Positions 19,428-28,045 of a DNA stretch of 64,000 nt are shown here, piece by piece. Each line of letters starts with the position of its first letter. Position 1 is the first letter of the stretch. This DNA comes from Microcoleus vaginatus PCC 9802. GTDB lineage: Bacteria > Cyanobacteriota > Cyanobacteriia > Cyanobacteriales > Microcoleaceae. The DNA is taken from assembly GCA_022701275.1 (NCBI GenBank), contig CP031740.1:383001-447000 (forward strand), written 5' to 3'. A model generated the notes under the pieces. The model searched no databases. It was given only the letters and a program-made list of their open reading frames with translations, and was not told where the DNA came from. A program made the position numbers and the translations under genes.

Positions 19428-19446
19428 AAATATGGAGGAAATTTGC

Positions 19447-19839
19447 GTGGAGTGGCAAGTGCGGGGTATTCGTGGGGCAACAACTGCCAGCGAGAATTCG
19501 GTGGAAGCAATTCGAGAAGCGGTGAGAGAATTGTTAGATGAATTAGAAGCAAAAAATGATATAAATCCAGAATTAATTATTAGTGCTACGTTTTCTGCAA
19601 CTCGTGATTTAGATGCTGTGTTTCCGGCCGCGATCGCCCGCGAACGTCCTCACTGGTGTAATGTTCCTTTGTTGGACGTACAACAAATGCACGTTGAGGG
19701 TGCTTTGGAACGCTGCATCCGGTTTTTAATTCACGTCAATTGGCCGGCACATACTGAAATTTATCATCCTTATTTGCGGGGAGCTCAAAATTTGCGCCCC
19801 GATAGGAATTTAGCGGTGGCGGTGGCTGGGGAAAAATAA
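19447..19839 (+). CDS. aroH: Chorismate mutase, AroH type
   Basis: A 130-aa monofunctional chorismate mutase of the Bacillus AroH fold, converting chorismate to prephenate for Phe/Tyr synthesis. It opens WQVRGIRGATTASENSVEAI and has the active-site Arg/Glu region RERPHWCNVPLLDVQQM and the C-terminal HPYLRGAQNLRPD. The GTG at 19447 is chosen: GGAGGA lies 7 nt upstream and the protein then begins MEWQVR, as in relatives; earlier ATGs lie in the tandem repeat or overlap the ribosome-binding site. Confidence 0.92.
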   Translation: MEWQVRGIRGATTASENSVEAIREAVRELLDELEAKNDINPELIISATFSATRDLDAVFPAAIARERPHWCNVPLLDVQQMHVEGALERCIRFLIHVNWPAHTEIYHPYLRGAQNLRPDRNLAVAVAGEK

Positions 19840-19953
19840 TAGATTCACTTTGGGCTTGATTTAAAAGTTAACTCACCATTACAGGTGGGTTTATTTTTTA
19901 CGGGACTTGATACAGTACAAAACCTGCCCTGGGGATATATGGTTAAAAGCTTT

Positions 19954-19993
19954 TATAAAAAAAACCCGGTTTCTTTGAGAAGCCGGGTTTTTT
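19954..19993. terminator. Bidirectional hairpin terminator between aroH and crtR
   Basis: AAAACCCGG and CCGGGTTTT arms around TTTCTTTGAGAAG, with an A-run before and a T-run after, so it can stop transcription from both sides. It sits between the convergent aroH and crtR and abuts the crtR stop codon. It is one of several AACCCGGTTTC repeat copies in the window. Confidence 0.75.
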
Positions 19994-19994
19994 G

Positions 19995-20885
19995 TCAATT
20001 AGACGCTTTCTTGTGATGCAGCCTAATCCCTAAAAAGATGTCATATATAAAATTCCAAAAGTCCTTTTTCCCTTCCAATATTCCCAAACTTTGAGGGGAA
20101 CCTTTCTCATCCAACAGCGGCTTCACAGCCTCATAAGCAGGCTTGTAATTGTACCAAGGAATGGAAGGCCACAAGTGATGAATTAGATGATAATTCTGCC
20201 CCAAAATCAAGATATTTAGAATAGGACTAGGATATACTCTGGCATTTTTCCAACGATCGCGATCGTGAAACGGACGGTGCGGCAAATAATCAAAAAATAA
20301 CCCCAATGCCAATCCCACCACCATAGCGGGAGAAAACCAAAAATTCAGCACGTAACCTAAATGGTCGTACTGAATCGAGATATACACGATCGTGATCACA
20401 AACGAACGGCTGAGAAACCATTCCAATAATTCGTATTTCCGCCACAGTTTGCGCTTAAAAAAGAAAATCTCGTGGTAAAAAAACCTCGCAGCAATCAACC
20501 ACAAAGGCCCGCCCGTCGAAACATAATGGTCTGGATCGTTATCTGGGTCATTAACGTGGGCGTGATGCTGCATATGTACCCGCGTAAACACCGGGAAAGC
20601 AAAACCCAACATCAGCGCGCTACCGTGTCCCAAAATAGCATTGATCGTGCGATCGCGATGGGCTGCATTATGAGACGCATCGTGAATCACAGTTCCAGCC
20701 ATGTGCAACGCCAACACGTTCAGCGAAAAACAGCACCACTGCGGCCATCCCCAACACCAGAAACCCAAGTTAGAAATCACGAGAATCGCTACTGCACTCA
20801 AAAATAGCAGCAGTGTCGGATTGAAGTCACCGGGAGGACTCAGAAACTCTTTCGGCACTGTCAGCGGCCGTCCTGCCTCCGACAT
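19995..20885 (-). CDS. crtR: Beta-carotene hydroxylase CrtR
   Basis: A 296-aa membrane di-iron hydroxylase of the fatty-acid-desaturase superfamily that adds 3-OH groups to beta-ionone rings in zeaxanthin and myxoxanthophyll synthesis. The histidine boxes are HDASHNAAH, HMQHHAHVNDP and NYHLIHHLWPSIPW, with an additional HRPFHDRDRWKNARVYPS. Several membrane segments flank them. The N-terminus MSEAGRPLTVPKEFLSPPG is the usual CrtR opening. It is monocistronic; no other carotenoid gene is nearby except a carotenoid oxygenase at 59-61 kb. Confidence 0.92.
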   Translation of the reverse strand: MSEAGRPLTVPKEFLSPPGDFNPTLLLFLSAVAILVISNLGFWCWGWPQWCCFSLNVLALHMAGTVIHDASHNAAHRDRTINAILGHGSALMLGFAFPVFTRVHMQHHAHVNDPDNDPDHYVSTGGPLWLIAARFFYHEIFFFKRKLWRKYELLEWFLSRSFVITIVYISIQYDHLGYVLNFWFSPAMVVGLALGLFFDYLPHRPFHDRDRWKNARVYPSPILNILILGQNYHLIHHLWPSIPWYNYKPAYEAVKPLLDEKGSPQSLGILEGKKDFWNFIYDIFLGIRLHHKKASN

Positions 20886-21340
20886 CTTTGTTAAGACTCC
20901 TTAATATTTCACACTTGCGTAGTATAAGATACAAGCCAGACAATAGTAAAGTTTTGTCAGGAACCTCAGCCTAAAGGCATGAAAGAACAGAGTCCGATCG
21001 CCAAACACAAGCGTCTGCACAAACAGCAAAGTATGGCTGTTGTACAGGGATACCAGTCCTAGATTAGCCAAAAGATCTCAGCAGAAGAAACAAAATCAAT
21101 GGGTATGTCTGTATTTATGTCAAGCCTGAGAGCGGAAAAATTTGCAAAAAAGGGCGCTCCCCAAGAAAAGATTACCGATCGGTAAAAAGTCAGATATTCT
21201 ATATATTGTTCAATACCTGCTTTTTTGACGACTATCAAAATTTTTAAGACTTGAGACTAGCGTCATTGCTTGTAGTGCAAAGATGAAACGTTAGCCGAAA
21301 TTTAAACAAGAAATCCACCTGCCTCCCCAGAACACCGCTG
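20886..21340. other. crtR-pyk divergent intergenic region
   Basis: 455 bp between crtR and pyk, transcribed away from each other. No gene is seen. A perfect 14-bp palindrome TTACCGATCGGTAA lies at 21172-21185, followed by an AT-rich TTCTATATATTG stretch, a plausible promoter/operator region for pyk. The function is inference. Confidence 0.4.
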
Positions 21341-23128
21341 ATGCAATTGCCAAAAGCCCTACGCCGGACTAAAATCGTCGCCACCATTGGCCCAGCAACT
21401 TCGGACCCACAAGTGCTGCGCCAGCTCATAGAAGCCGGTGCCACAACTTTGCGACTCAACTTTTCCCACGGAACAGAAGAAGACCACGAGCGCAGCATTC
21501 GCTTAATCCGGCAAACATCCTTTGAACTCAACCAGCCGGTTGCCATCCTCCAAGACCTCCAAGGCCCGAAAATTCGTTTAGGGCGCTTTGAGACAGGCTC
21601 TATAGTTCTCAAAAACGGCGATCCTTTCATTCTCACCAGCCGTCAGGTTCCAGGTACCGAACTCATTTCTTCCGTCACCTACGACCCCCTAGCAGACGAA
21701 GTTCCAGAGGGAGCAGTGATTCTGCTCGACGACGGCAAAGTGGAAATGCTGGTCGAAAAAGTAGACCGCGCGGCGCGGGAATTGTACTGCCGCGTCGTAG
21801 TCGGCGGGCCGCTTTCCAACAACAAAGGCGTGAATTTTCCGGGAGTTTACCTGTCAATTAAAGCGCTGACTGATAAAGACCGCAAAGATTTAATGTTCGG
21901 CCTCGACCAAGGTGTCGATTGGGTGGCCCTGAGCTTTGTGCGGAATCCCCAAGATGTACTCGAAATTAAAGAGCTGATTGCCAGTGCGGGCAAGCAAGTA
22001 CCAGTGATTGCCAAGATCGAAAAGCACGAGGCGATCGAACAAATGGAGGAAATTCTCACCCTTTGCAACGGCGTGATGGTCGCCCGCGGCGATTTGGGAG
22101 TGGAACTACCCGCCGAAGACGTGCCGATTTTGCAAAAGCGGCTGATTGCTACCTCCAACCGCCTGGGCATTCCGGTAATTACCGCTACCCAGATGCTCGA
22201 CAGCATGGTCAACAATCCCCGTCCCACCCGCGCCGAGATTTCCGACGTGGCAAACGCGATTCTCGATGGAACTGATGCGGTGATGCTCTCGAATGAAACT
22301 GCTGTCGGCAAGTTCCCCGTCGAAGCGGTGGCGACGATGGCGAGAATTGCGGTGCGGATGGAGAGGGAAGGAATTAAGCGGAATATTAGGAATGTAGAAG
22401 ATATTGGTCGATCGATCCCCAACGGAATCAGCCAAGCAGTCAGCCAAATCTCCGAACAGTTGAACGCGGCGGCCATCATGACGCTGACCAAAACCGGCGC
22501 CACAGCGCGAAATGTCTCGAAGTTCCGACCCAAAACTCCGATTTTGGCAGTTACTCCTCACGTAGACGTAGCCCGACAACTGCAATTAGTATGGGGAGTA
22601 AAACCCTTGCTGGTGCTGGATTTGCCCTCCACCGGCCAGACATTTCACTCTGCCATGACAGTCGCCCAGGAAAAAGAGTTAGTGTGCGACGGAGATTTAG
22701 TGGTAATGACCGCCGGTACTCTGCAAGGGGTTGCCGGATCGACGGATTTGATCAAAGTTGAGGTAGTGACAGCAGTTTTAGGCAAAGGCACCGGTGTCGG
22801 TTTGGGCTCGGTGAGTGGCATGGCCAGGGTTGCTCGCACTGCTGCGGATGTAGGCAATTTCCACCCTGGAGAAATTTTGGTAGTGGAACACACAAGCGTC
22901 GCTTTTGTGGAGATGATTCGGAAAGCAGCAGGTGTGGTGACGGAGGAGGACAGTTTGACTTCTCACGCCGCGATTATCGGTTTGCGCTTGGGCGTGCCGG
23001 TGATGGTGGGCGTAAAGAATGCCACGCGGGTAATTCGGGACGGAACTATGCTGACGCTGGATATGCAGCGGGGTTTAGTTTATTCTGGGGCCAGAGGCGG
23101 CTCAACTGACGCGGAAGTGACCGTTTAA
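21341..23128 (+). CDS. pyk: Pyruvate kinase with C-terminal PEP-utilizer domain
   Basis: A 595-aa pyruvate kinase catalysing PEP + ADP to pyruvate + ATP. N-terminal TKIVATIGPATSDPQ and NFSHG, the catalytic IAKIEKHEAIEQM and VARGDLGVELPAEDV, and GIPVITATQML are all present. After the regulatory domain (about 360-470) an extra module of about 100 residues resembles the phosphohistidine domain of PEP synthase/PPDK, with its TEEDSLTSHAAIIGLRLG motif. This extension occurs in many bacterial Pyk proteins and is not catalytic for the kinase. It starts at ATG 21341. A tRNA-Thr gene follows 94 bp downstream. Confidence 0.95.
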   Translation: MQLPKALRRTKIVATIGPATSDPQVLRQLIEAGATTLRLNFSHGTEEDHERSIRLIRQTSFELNQPVAILQDLQGPKIRLGRFETGSIVLKNGDPFILTSRQVPGTELISSVTYDPLADEVPEGAVILLDDGKVEMLVEKVDRAARELYCRVVVGGPLSNNKGVNFPGVYLSIKALTDKDRKDLMFGLDQGVDWVALSFVRNPQDVLEIKELIASAGKQVPVIAKIEKHEAIEQMEEILTLCNGVMVARGDLGVELPAEDVPILQKRLIATSNRLGIPVITATQMLDSMVNNPRPTRAEISDVANAILDGTDAVMLSNETAVGKFPVEAVATMARIAVRMEREGIKRNIRNVEDIGRSIPNGISQAVSQISEQLNAAAIMTLTKTGATARNVSKFRPKTPILAVTPHVDVARQLQLVWGVKPLLVLDLPSTGQTFHSAMTVAQEKELVCDGDLVVMTAGTLQGVAGSTDLIKVEVVTAVLGKGTGVGLGSVSGMARVARTAADVGNFHPGEILVVEHTSVAFVEMIRKAAGVVTEEDSLTSHAAIIGLRLGVPVMVGVKNATRVIRDGTMLTLDMQRGLVYSGARGGSTDAEVTV

Positions 23129-23222
23129 CTGTTGGTGAGCTAGGAGTTGTGGAATTTTGAATTAAATTCTACAACTCGTTGCTTTTTTCGCTTAAGTTGT
23201 TCTATAATTCAAAATTGTCTGT

Positions 23223-23294
23223 GCCGATGTAGCTCAGGGGTAGAGTATTCGATTCGTAATCGAACGGTCGTGGGTTCAAATCCCACCATCGGCT
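23223..23294 (+). tRNA. trnT: tRNA-Thr (anticodon CGU)
   Basis: A 72-nt cloverleaf: acceptor GCCGATG paired with CATCGGC, D-arm GCTC...GAGT, anticodon stem TTCGA/TCGAA around the loop TTCGTAA (anticodon CGT in DNA) and T-arm GTGGG-TTCAAAT-CCCAC. The discriminator base is T and CCA is not encoded. It reads ACG codons. Confidence 0.95.
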
Positions 23295-23372
23295 TTGGGT
23301 TTCAGCGATTTTTGTCTACGCTTTCGTCTATGACTGAGCTCAAGCTGAGCTCAAAACGCAGTTTAACTGTTC

Positions 23373-23408
23373 AAAAATGCTCTCGGCAAAGTAGCCGAGA
23401 GCATTTTT
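23373..23408 (+). terminator. Strong terminator downstream of tRNA-Thr
   Basis: A perfect stem, AAAAATGCTCTCGGC with GCCGAGAGCATTTTT, loop AAAGTA, followed by ATTT. It is a classic intrinsic terminator 79 nt after the tRNA. Confidence 0.85.
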
Positions 23409-23649
23409 ATTTGCCCTAAATCCTTGTGTGGTGGATATGGTGAATTTTTTAAATCAACAGTTAAACCTGAGTTCGTGAAAATGGCGATCGTCATGAACCC
23501 AAGTTAATGACCTGGCAGTAACAAGTTCGAGCCACAAAATGCGTGAATGGCGATCGCGTGCATCAGCCAAGCATCGCGCAAAAATAGGGTAAAATTGCGA
23601 TCGAAGCATCACACTCTGTTGAACATTCAGCAGCCCAGGCAAAAAGCAT

Positions 23650-23744
23650 CTGAGGTGAGAGTAGAAAACTTAGATTATCTGGGCTTAGTAGCAGGTCTAA
23701 TTGATCACCTAGGAATCTTCCCAAAAATCGGTAGTCCTGCATAG
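23650..23744 (+). pseudogene. Relic of an IS1634-type transposase N-terminus
   Basis: In frame on the plus strand the segment reads VRVENLDYLGLVAGLIDHLG and then stops after IFPKIGSPA. This matches the start of DUF4277/IS1634 transposases, whose proteins are normally over 500 aa. The remainder is gone, so this is a fragment. It abuts an IS1 relic. Confidence 0.6.
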
Positions 23745-23762
23745 TCAGTATAATTAGGGGTT

Positions 23763-24047
23763 TTATTTTATAGATAAACTGGCGTTACACTCATCAATAA
23801 AATACCAAAGAGATCCAATGTGATTGGAGAGTATTTTAGAGAATTAAAGACTTTTTTTGACCCTACGAAATATTCTTTGTCTCATCGTATTATTAAATCT
23901 TTCTAGAGAGTTTGTCAGACTCGTATCCTTTCCTACTAATCTGTGTCTTTTTTGAGGAAAAAGTATCCCATAAGCACGCCAAAAGTCTGTAGAACTTACA
24001 GCACATTGACGATATACTGCGAGCAATACAGTGTCCTTACGGGAAGC
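23763..24047 (-). pseudogene. Relic of an IS1-family InsB transposase
   Basis: Minus-strand translation gives TDFWRAYGILFPQKRH, TNSLERFNNTMRQRIFRRVK and, past an in-frame TAA near 23846, FSKILSNHIGSLWYFIDE. That is the C-terminal half of IS1 InsB with its HIERFN-like catalytic-Glu region, broken by a premature stop and missing its N-terminus. It ends 4 bp from the lipB stop codon. Confidence 0.75.
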
Positions 24048-24051
24048 TTTT

Positions 24052-24741
24052 TTAGATTGGTATTAGTTCCGATCGCACAATTTCCACTGCAAAAACGCGA
24101 GCAAACTCAGCGACAAGGATCGATCGCACTTGATCGACCTCAATTCCCGGGATAAACTGCTCTAAACTTCCAACAGGTCGATCGGGAATCCCGCAAGGTA
24201 CAATTTGCCCAAAACCTGCGAGATCCGGACAAACATTTAAGGCAAAACCGTGCATCGTAATCCAGCGGCTGACTTTAATGCCGATCGCACCTACCTTGTA
24301 CCCATCTACCCAAACCCCAGTCATACCGGGAACCCGCGAACCCTTCAACCCGCAAACTTCCAGCACCCCCAGCAGCACTTCCTCCAACTGCCGCAGATAC
24401 CAGTGCAAATCTTGCTGGTGACGGCGCAAATTTAAAATCGGATAGCCCACCAATTGGCCCGGACAGTGGTAAGTCACCTCACCGCCCCGCTCAACTCGGT
24501 GTAATTCCGGCCCAGTTTGACTTGGGTCAAATTTCAGAAATTCCAACTTTGCTCCCATTCCCAAAGTGTAAACCGGCGGATGTTCCAGCAAAATCAGGAC
24601 ATCTGGCAAATCTGGCTTGTCGCGGCGTTCTTGCACGAGTTTTTGCTGGATTTCCCAAGCTTGGGAGTAGGACACGAGTCCCCAATCGAGGAGCAAGCAG
24701 GGTTGTGCATTTAGCTGTTGAGGGGTGAGAGGGGAAATCAT
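24052..24741 (-). CDS. lipB: Octanoyltransferase LipB
   Basis: A 229-aa enzyme that moves octanoyl from octanoyl-ACP to lipoyl domains, the first step of lipoate synthesis. Motifs: [14 protein letters not shown], the substrate-binding [19 protein letters not shown], the Lys of [19 protein letters not shown] and the catalytic Cys in [14 protein letters not shown]. The ATG at 24741 is used; a TTG four codons upstream is less likely. An IS1 relic lies directly at its 3' end. No lipA is adjacent. Confidence 0.93.
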   Translation of the reverse strand: MISPLTPQQLNAQPCLLLDWGLVSYSQAWEIQQKLVQERRDKPDLPDVLILLEHPPVYTLGMGAKLEFLKFDPSQTGPELHRVERGGEVTYHCPGQLVGYPILNLRRHQQDLHWYLRQLEEVLLGVLEVCGLKGSRVPGMTGVWVDGYKVGAIGIKVSRWITMHGFALNVCPDLAGFGQIVPCGIPDRPVGSLEQFIPGIEVDQVRSILVAEFARVFAVEIVRSELIPI

Positions 24742-24892
24742 GCAAAAAATCAATAGTGTTTTGACGGAATATTGGCGCTGTTTAAATCAAGAATTGTCAA
24801 CATATAATAAAAGATTTGGAAGATAAGTGTTTTCTAGAATACATGGTGCTACTGTATAAAATATACCCACGTTACAGAAGGGAGGGAGCTCT

Positions 24893-25546
24893 ATGAAGCT
24901 TGTTATCCAGGGTAAGAATATAGAAATCACCGATGCGATTCGCGAGTACGTCAATCAAAAGCTTGAAAAGGCAGTTAGCCATTTTCAAACTTTGACTACT
25001 GAAGTGGACATACATCTATCGGTGGCTCGTAACCCCAGGATCAATCCTAAGCAGACTGCTGAGGTGACAATTTATGCTAACGGCAGCGTGATTCGGGCTG
25101 AAGAAAGCACGGAAAGCCTTTATGCTAGCATCGATTTGGTTGCCGACAAGATAGCTCGTCAACTGCGGAAATTTAAGGAAAAACGCCACGACAACAAGAC
25201 CCAAAGTAGTGCCAAAACGGTTACGGTAGTTGATGAACATCCTGTAGTAGCGGATCTGATTGGCGATCGAACTCCCGAACTTCCTGCTGAGGTGGTGCGG
25301 ACTAAGTATTTTGCCATGCCTCCAATGACTGTGCAAGAAGCTTTGGAACAATTGCAGATTATTGATCACGATTTCTATATGTTCCGTAATGCGGAAACAG
25401 GCGAAATTAACGTGCTCTACGAACGCAAGAGTCACAGCGGCTATGGAGTTATCCAACCCCGCCACAGCAACGGTAACGGCAATAGCAAAAATGGCAAAAC
25501 TGCCGAAAGCGCTACATCTGAAAAATCGAGTGTTGCGAAAAGCTAA
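24893..25546 (+). CDS. lrtA: Ribosome hibernation factor (long HPF, LrtA)
   Basis: A 217-aa long-form hibernation promoting factor, which in cyanobacteria is the light-repressed LrtA and dimerises 70S ribosomes into inactive 100S particles. The N-terminal S30AE domain (residues 1-100) begins [20 protein letters not shown]. The C-terminal dimerisation domain (about 135-185) has [20 protein letters not shown] and [21 protein letters not shown] Ser/Asn/Lys-rich tail ends the protein. The ATG follows GGGAGGGAG. In other cyanobacteria the lrtA mRNA has a long leader that destabilises it in light; the 150 bp upstream here could hold a similar one. Confidence 0.95.
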   Translation: MKLVIQGKNIEITDAIREYVNQKLEKAVSHFQTLTTEVDIHLSVARNPRINPKQTAEVTIYANGSVIRAEESTESLYASIDLVADKIARQLRKFKEKRHDNKTQSSAKTVTVVDEHPVVADLIGDRTPELPAEVVRTKYFAMPPMTVQEALEQLQIIDHDFYMFRNAETGEINVLYERKSHSGYGVIQPRHSNGNGNSKNGKTAESATSEKSSVAKS

Positions 25547-25593
25547 ATAATTGCTGAGTGCTAATTGTTAAGGGCTGCAAGCCGTTAGCAAAA

Positions 25594-25661
25594 AAGGACT
25601 AAAGTCCTTACTACGAACCACGGGTTTTTAGAAAGGACTTTAGTCCTTTCTTGTTTTTTTA
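25594..25661 (+). terminator. AAGGACT repeat hairpin after lrtA
   Basis: AAGGACTAAAGTCCTT (25594-25609) and GAAAGGACTTTAGTCCTTTC (25631-25650) are each palindromic and also complementary to each other, followed by a T-rich run. It probably terminates lrtA. The unit resembles a dispersed AAGTCCTTACTACGAAC repeat of cyanobacteria. Confidence 0.7.
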
Positions 25662-25717
25662 GAGAATCAGGACTGAGGTGTTCACTACGAACAGGTGGTA
25701 AAATCTGTCTTTACCAG

Positions 25718-25965
25718 CTAGCTGTATCTCGCGACTAAATCTTTCGCTGCTTGTCGGTGTTTTTCTACCAAACTCGGCGGGGAAAGCACTTGGGGGCTAT
25801 CCATATATCTTTGCACCCACAGACTGAATTCGTTCAGGGAGCGATGGGGCAAATCTATCTGATAATTAACATACAGCACCTTGCCAAAACTGTCCCTCGG
25901 CCGTTCCTTAATTTTTTGTCGCGGGTGTCGCCGATCTCCCTCTAGACTCCTTGCGCTGTCTGGGG
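25718..25965 (-). pseudogene. C-terminal remnant of a WYL-domain protein
   Basis: No start codon, but the minus strand reads continuously RRHPRQKIKERPRDSFGKVL, then VNYQIDLPHRSLNEFSLWVQ, MDSPQVLSPPSLVEKHRQAA and ends KDLVARYS. This is the C-terminal end of WYL-domain regulators (WxxRYxDxxxVLxPPxL), a class often found beside cyanobacterial CRISPR loci. The 5' part is missing and the break lies 12-20 bp from a half CRISPR repeat, so the locus was deleted here. The family call rests on the C-terminal pattern only. Confidence 0.55.
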
Positions 25966-25976
25966 TGTAGAATGGA

Positions 25977-25997
25977 GGTGAAACTAATTGAATGGAA
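25977..25997 (+). repeat. Half CRISPR repeat
   Basis: GGTGAAACTAATTGAATGGAA matches the last 21-22 bases of the CRISPR repeat found from 26444 on, with one substitution; the first half is lost. It borders the WYL remnant and contains the first possible start codon of the next gene. Confidence 0.7.
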
Positions 25998-26432
25998 TGT
26001 ATGCGGAAGTTAGTTTTCTCAGATACAGAAATGTTTTATCGTGAGCTAAAGACAGCCTTGGAGCAAAGTGAGCAAGTTGAAGTTATTACAGACTACGAGC
26101 GATATTCAGACCTTCCAGAGAAGTTAAAAACCATTTTTGAGTTACACAAAAACAAATCGGGAGAGTGGGTAAATATAGCTACAGGCGCATTCATCCCTTA
26201 TTCTGCTGGGGTTACTACAATTAACTACTCTGCCCTCTATATTTTTGCTGGTGCTGGTGCAGGTGCTATTCTTGGATTTATAGTTGGTGGCCCTGTTGGA
26301 GCAGCAGTTGGCGGTGGTATCGGAGCCATAGTTGGAACTGTTGCTGTTGTGACATCAAGCGGAAGGCATCATGTAGATATAGAAATTGATGCGAATCGTA
26401 AACTCCGGCTTAAGATTAGCCCAATCCATTGA
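25992..26432 (+). CDS. Glycine-zipper membrane protein inside CRISPR locus
   Basis: A 146-aa protein of unknown function. The N-terminal 70 residues are soluble and acidic (LVFSDTEMFYRELKTALEQ, DYERYSDLPEKLKTIFELHK). Residues about 80-118 form one long Gly/Ala-rich hydrophobic stretch, GAGAGAILGFIVGGPVGAAV and onwards, typical of glycine zippers that insert in membranes as hairpins. A short basic tail follows. The ATG at 25992 lies in the half CRISPR repeat; the ATG at 26001 (MRKLVFSD) is also possible. It ends 11 bp before the first full repeat, so it is enclosed by CRISPR sequence. Relation to CRISPR function is unknown. Confidence 0.65.
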   Translation: MECMRKLVFSDTEMFYRELKTALEQSEQVEVITDYERYSDLPEKLKTIFELHKNKSGEWVNIATGAFIPYSAGVTTINYSALYIFAGAGAGAILGFIVGGPVGAAVGGGIGAIVGTVAVVTSSGRHHVDIEIDANRKLRLKISPIH

Positions 26433-26608
26433 ACAACGCGACACTCCCCACTCGCTGGGGAAACTAATTGAATGGGAAGTTTGTTAACTCTGGGGTCAAG
26501 TTTGATAATCTGTGTTGGTGCTCCCCACTCGCTAGGGAAACTAATTGAATGGAAACTGACCTGCATCGGCGCAAGGGTCGCACCAAATTAGTTGGCCCAA
26601 CTCCCCAT

Positions 26609-28045
26609 GGTTCTTCAGTATCTAGTATGCTAAACTAACAATTAAACTGCCAAGTAAGCAAACATCTAACTCGAAAGTTTTCAAAGTTTCTAAATCCGTA
26701 AGCAGAACGTTTAATCAACTTGAGCTTATTGTTGATGCCTTCAACCACACCACTCGTAGTCTTATAATCAAAGTAAGCAATAATCTCATCTAGCCAACGA
26801 ATAATAGTGTTCTGACTATCGGGAAAATATTTTTTGGCTCCTGATAGCCATCTTCCCAGTTTAAATAAACCAACCAACCAATTATTAGTCTGTTCAAAAA
26901 TCTTTCTGAGCTTTTCTTTTAATTCATGCATGAGCTTGAGAGTAGGAGATACATCTTTAACTTGCACGAGTTTAGTTTTTTGCTCTTCACTCAGGTCTGT
27001 TTCGTTCTTCAGCAACACATATTTACTTTTCTTCAATCCTTCTAAAACTCTCTCCTGCTCGACTTTTTCTTCTGAAGAGCCTGCTTTTCTAATTAAATCT
27101 TCTACCTGTCTTCTCTCGCGCTTTCTTTCGGCGTCTAATTCCCTGTTTATTTGTGCCATTACATGAAATCTGTCGGCGACTACTTGAGCATTTGGCATTA
27201 GGTCTATTACTACATTTTTATAACCTTTCCATAAATCTATACTTACTTCTTCTATTTGCTCTAATACCTCTTTTCCCCACTCCAAGAGGACTTCCCTAAT
27301 TTCTTCTTGTTTTCTTCCTGGCAACACCCCGATTAGCTTAGACTTCTCTAAATCTATTAATACTGCACAGTAATTCCCTTTTCCTTTAATTACAGCTATT
27401 TCATCAATCCCTAATCTCTTCAACTCGCTAGGCTTGGCTTTCAAGTATTCTTTCGCTGCGTCTTTCAACATCCTTTCTATTTCTTCTGTTGTCACTACTC
27501 CTTTTTTGGCTACGCTGTGGATATCGTTCTCTAACACTTCTTGAATTATTTTCCTAGCTAGCCGTTTCGTATAGCTTCTTCTTTTTCTGACAAACTCTAA
27601 CTCTTCACTAAATGGCTTGCTACATTTTTCACATTTAAACTGTCGTCTGTTAATCTCTAAAAATACGAAGTTCTCTCCCCAAGGTACATCTTTGACTAGG
27701 TATCGATGATTTTGATGTAATCTATGGCTTTTTGTCCCACAGCGGGGACAGCTACTTTCCTTTCCAATTTGTTCGAGCTGTAAAATTATTCCAATCCCTT
27801 CATGCTGGCGATGTGAGATTACTTTTATTCCCTCTATATTCAACAGCTTTGTTAAAAACTTTATCTCATTTTTCGTTCTCATGCCTGTTAAACCCACCTA
27901 ACCCCTCTAGCTTGCGCTTATATTTAATAATAAATGAGCTTCCTCTGTCAACTCGGGTAATGACTCTACCAAATATTTTGCTAGCTTCATTTGTCTTTCT
28001 TTCCTGGCTTAGCTATTCATTTAGCATATTAACTACTGAAGAGCC
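26609..28045 (-). mobile_element. ISL3-family insertion sequence in a CRISPR repeat
   Basis: A 1,437-bp element. Imperfect terminal inverted repeats: left GGTTCTTCAGTATCTAG, right (inverted) GGCTCTTCAGTAGTTAA, both continuing to TATGCTAAA. It is flanked by an exact 8-bp duplication CTCCCCAT (26601-26608 and 28046-28053), the size expected for ISL3. The duplicated 8 bp are the first 8 bases of a CRISPR repeat. Confidence 0.92.
26635..27882 (-). CDS. ISL3-family transposase
   Basis: A 415-aa transposase filling the element. N-terminal zinc-finger pairs CPRCGTKSHRLH and CEKCSKPF, an HTH-like linker, then the DDE core: Asp in RLGIDEIAVIKGKG, Asp in VSIDLWKGYKNVV and DRFHVMAQIN, and Glu in SGVVEGINNKLKLIKRSAYG, followed by a typical FENFRVRCLLTW tail. 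The ATG at 27882 (MRTKNEIKF) is preferred over a start five codons upstream. The frame is intact, so the element may be active. It is transcribed against the array. Confidence 0.93.
   Translation of the reverse strand: MRTKNEIKFLTKLLNIEGIKVISHRQHEGIGIILQLEQIGKESSCPRCGTKSHRLHQNHRYLVKDVPWGENFVFLEINRRQFKCEKCSKPFSEELEFVRKRRSYTKRLARKIIQEVLENDIHSVAKKGVVTTEEIERMLKDAAKEYLKAKPSELKRLGIDEIAVIKGKGNYCAVLIDLEKSKLIGVLPGRKQEEIREVLLEWGKEVLEQIEEVSIDLWKGYKNVVIDLMPNAQVVADRFHVMAQINRELDAERKRERRQVEDLIRKAGSSEEKVEQERVLEGLKKSKYVLLKNETDLSEEQKTKLVQVKDVSPTLKLMHELKEKLRKIFEQTNNWLVGLFKLGRWLSGAKKYFPDSQNTIIRWLDEIIAYFDYKTTSGVVEGINNKLKLIKRSAYGFRNFENFRVRCLLTWQFNC

Noticed and set aside
25751-25945. 64-codon plus-strand frame between lrtA and the CRISPR locus
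   Set aside because: The minus strand there reads as a coherent WYL-protein C-terminus, which explains the open frame as its shadow.
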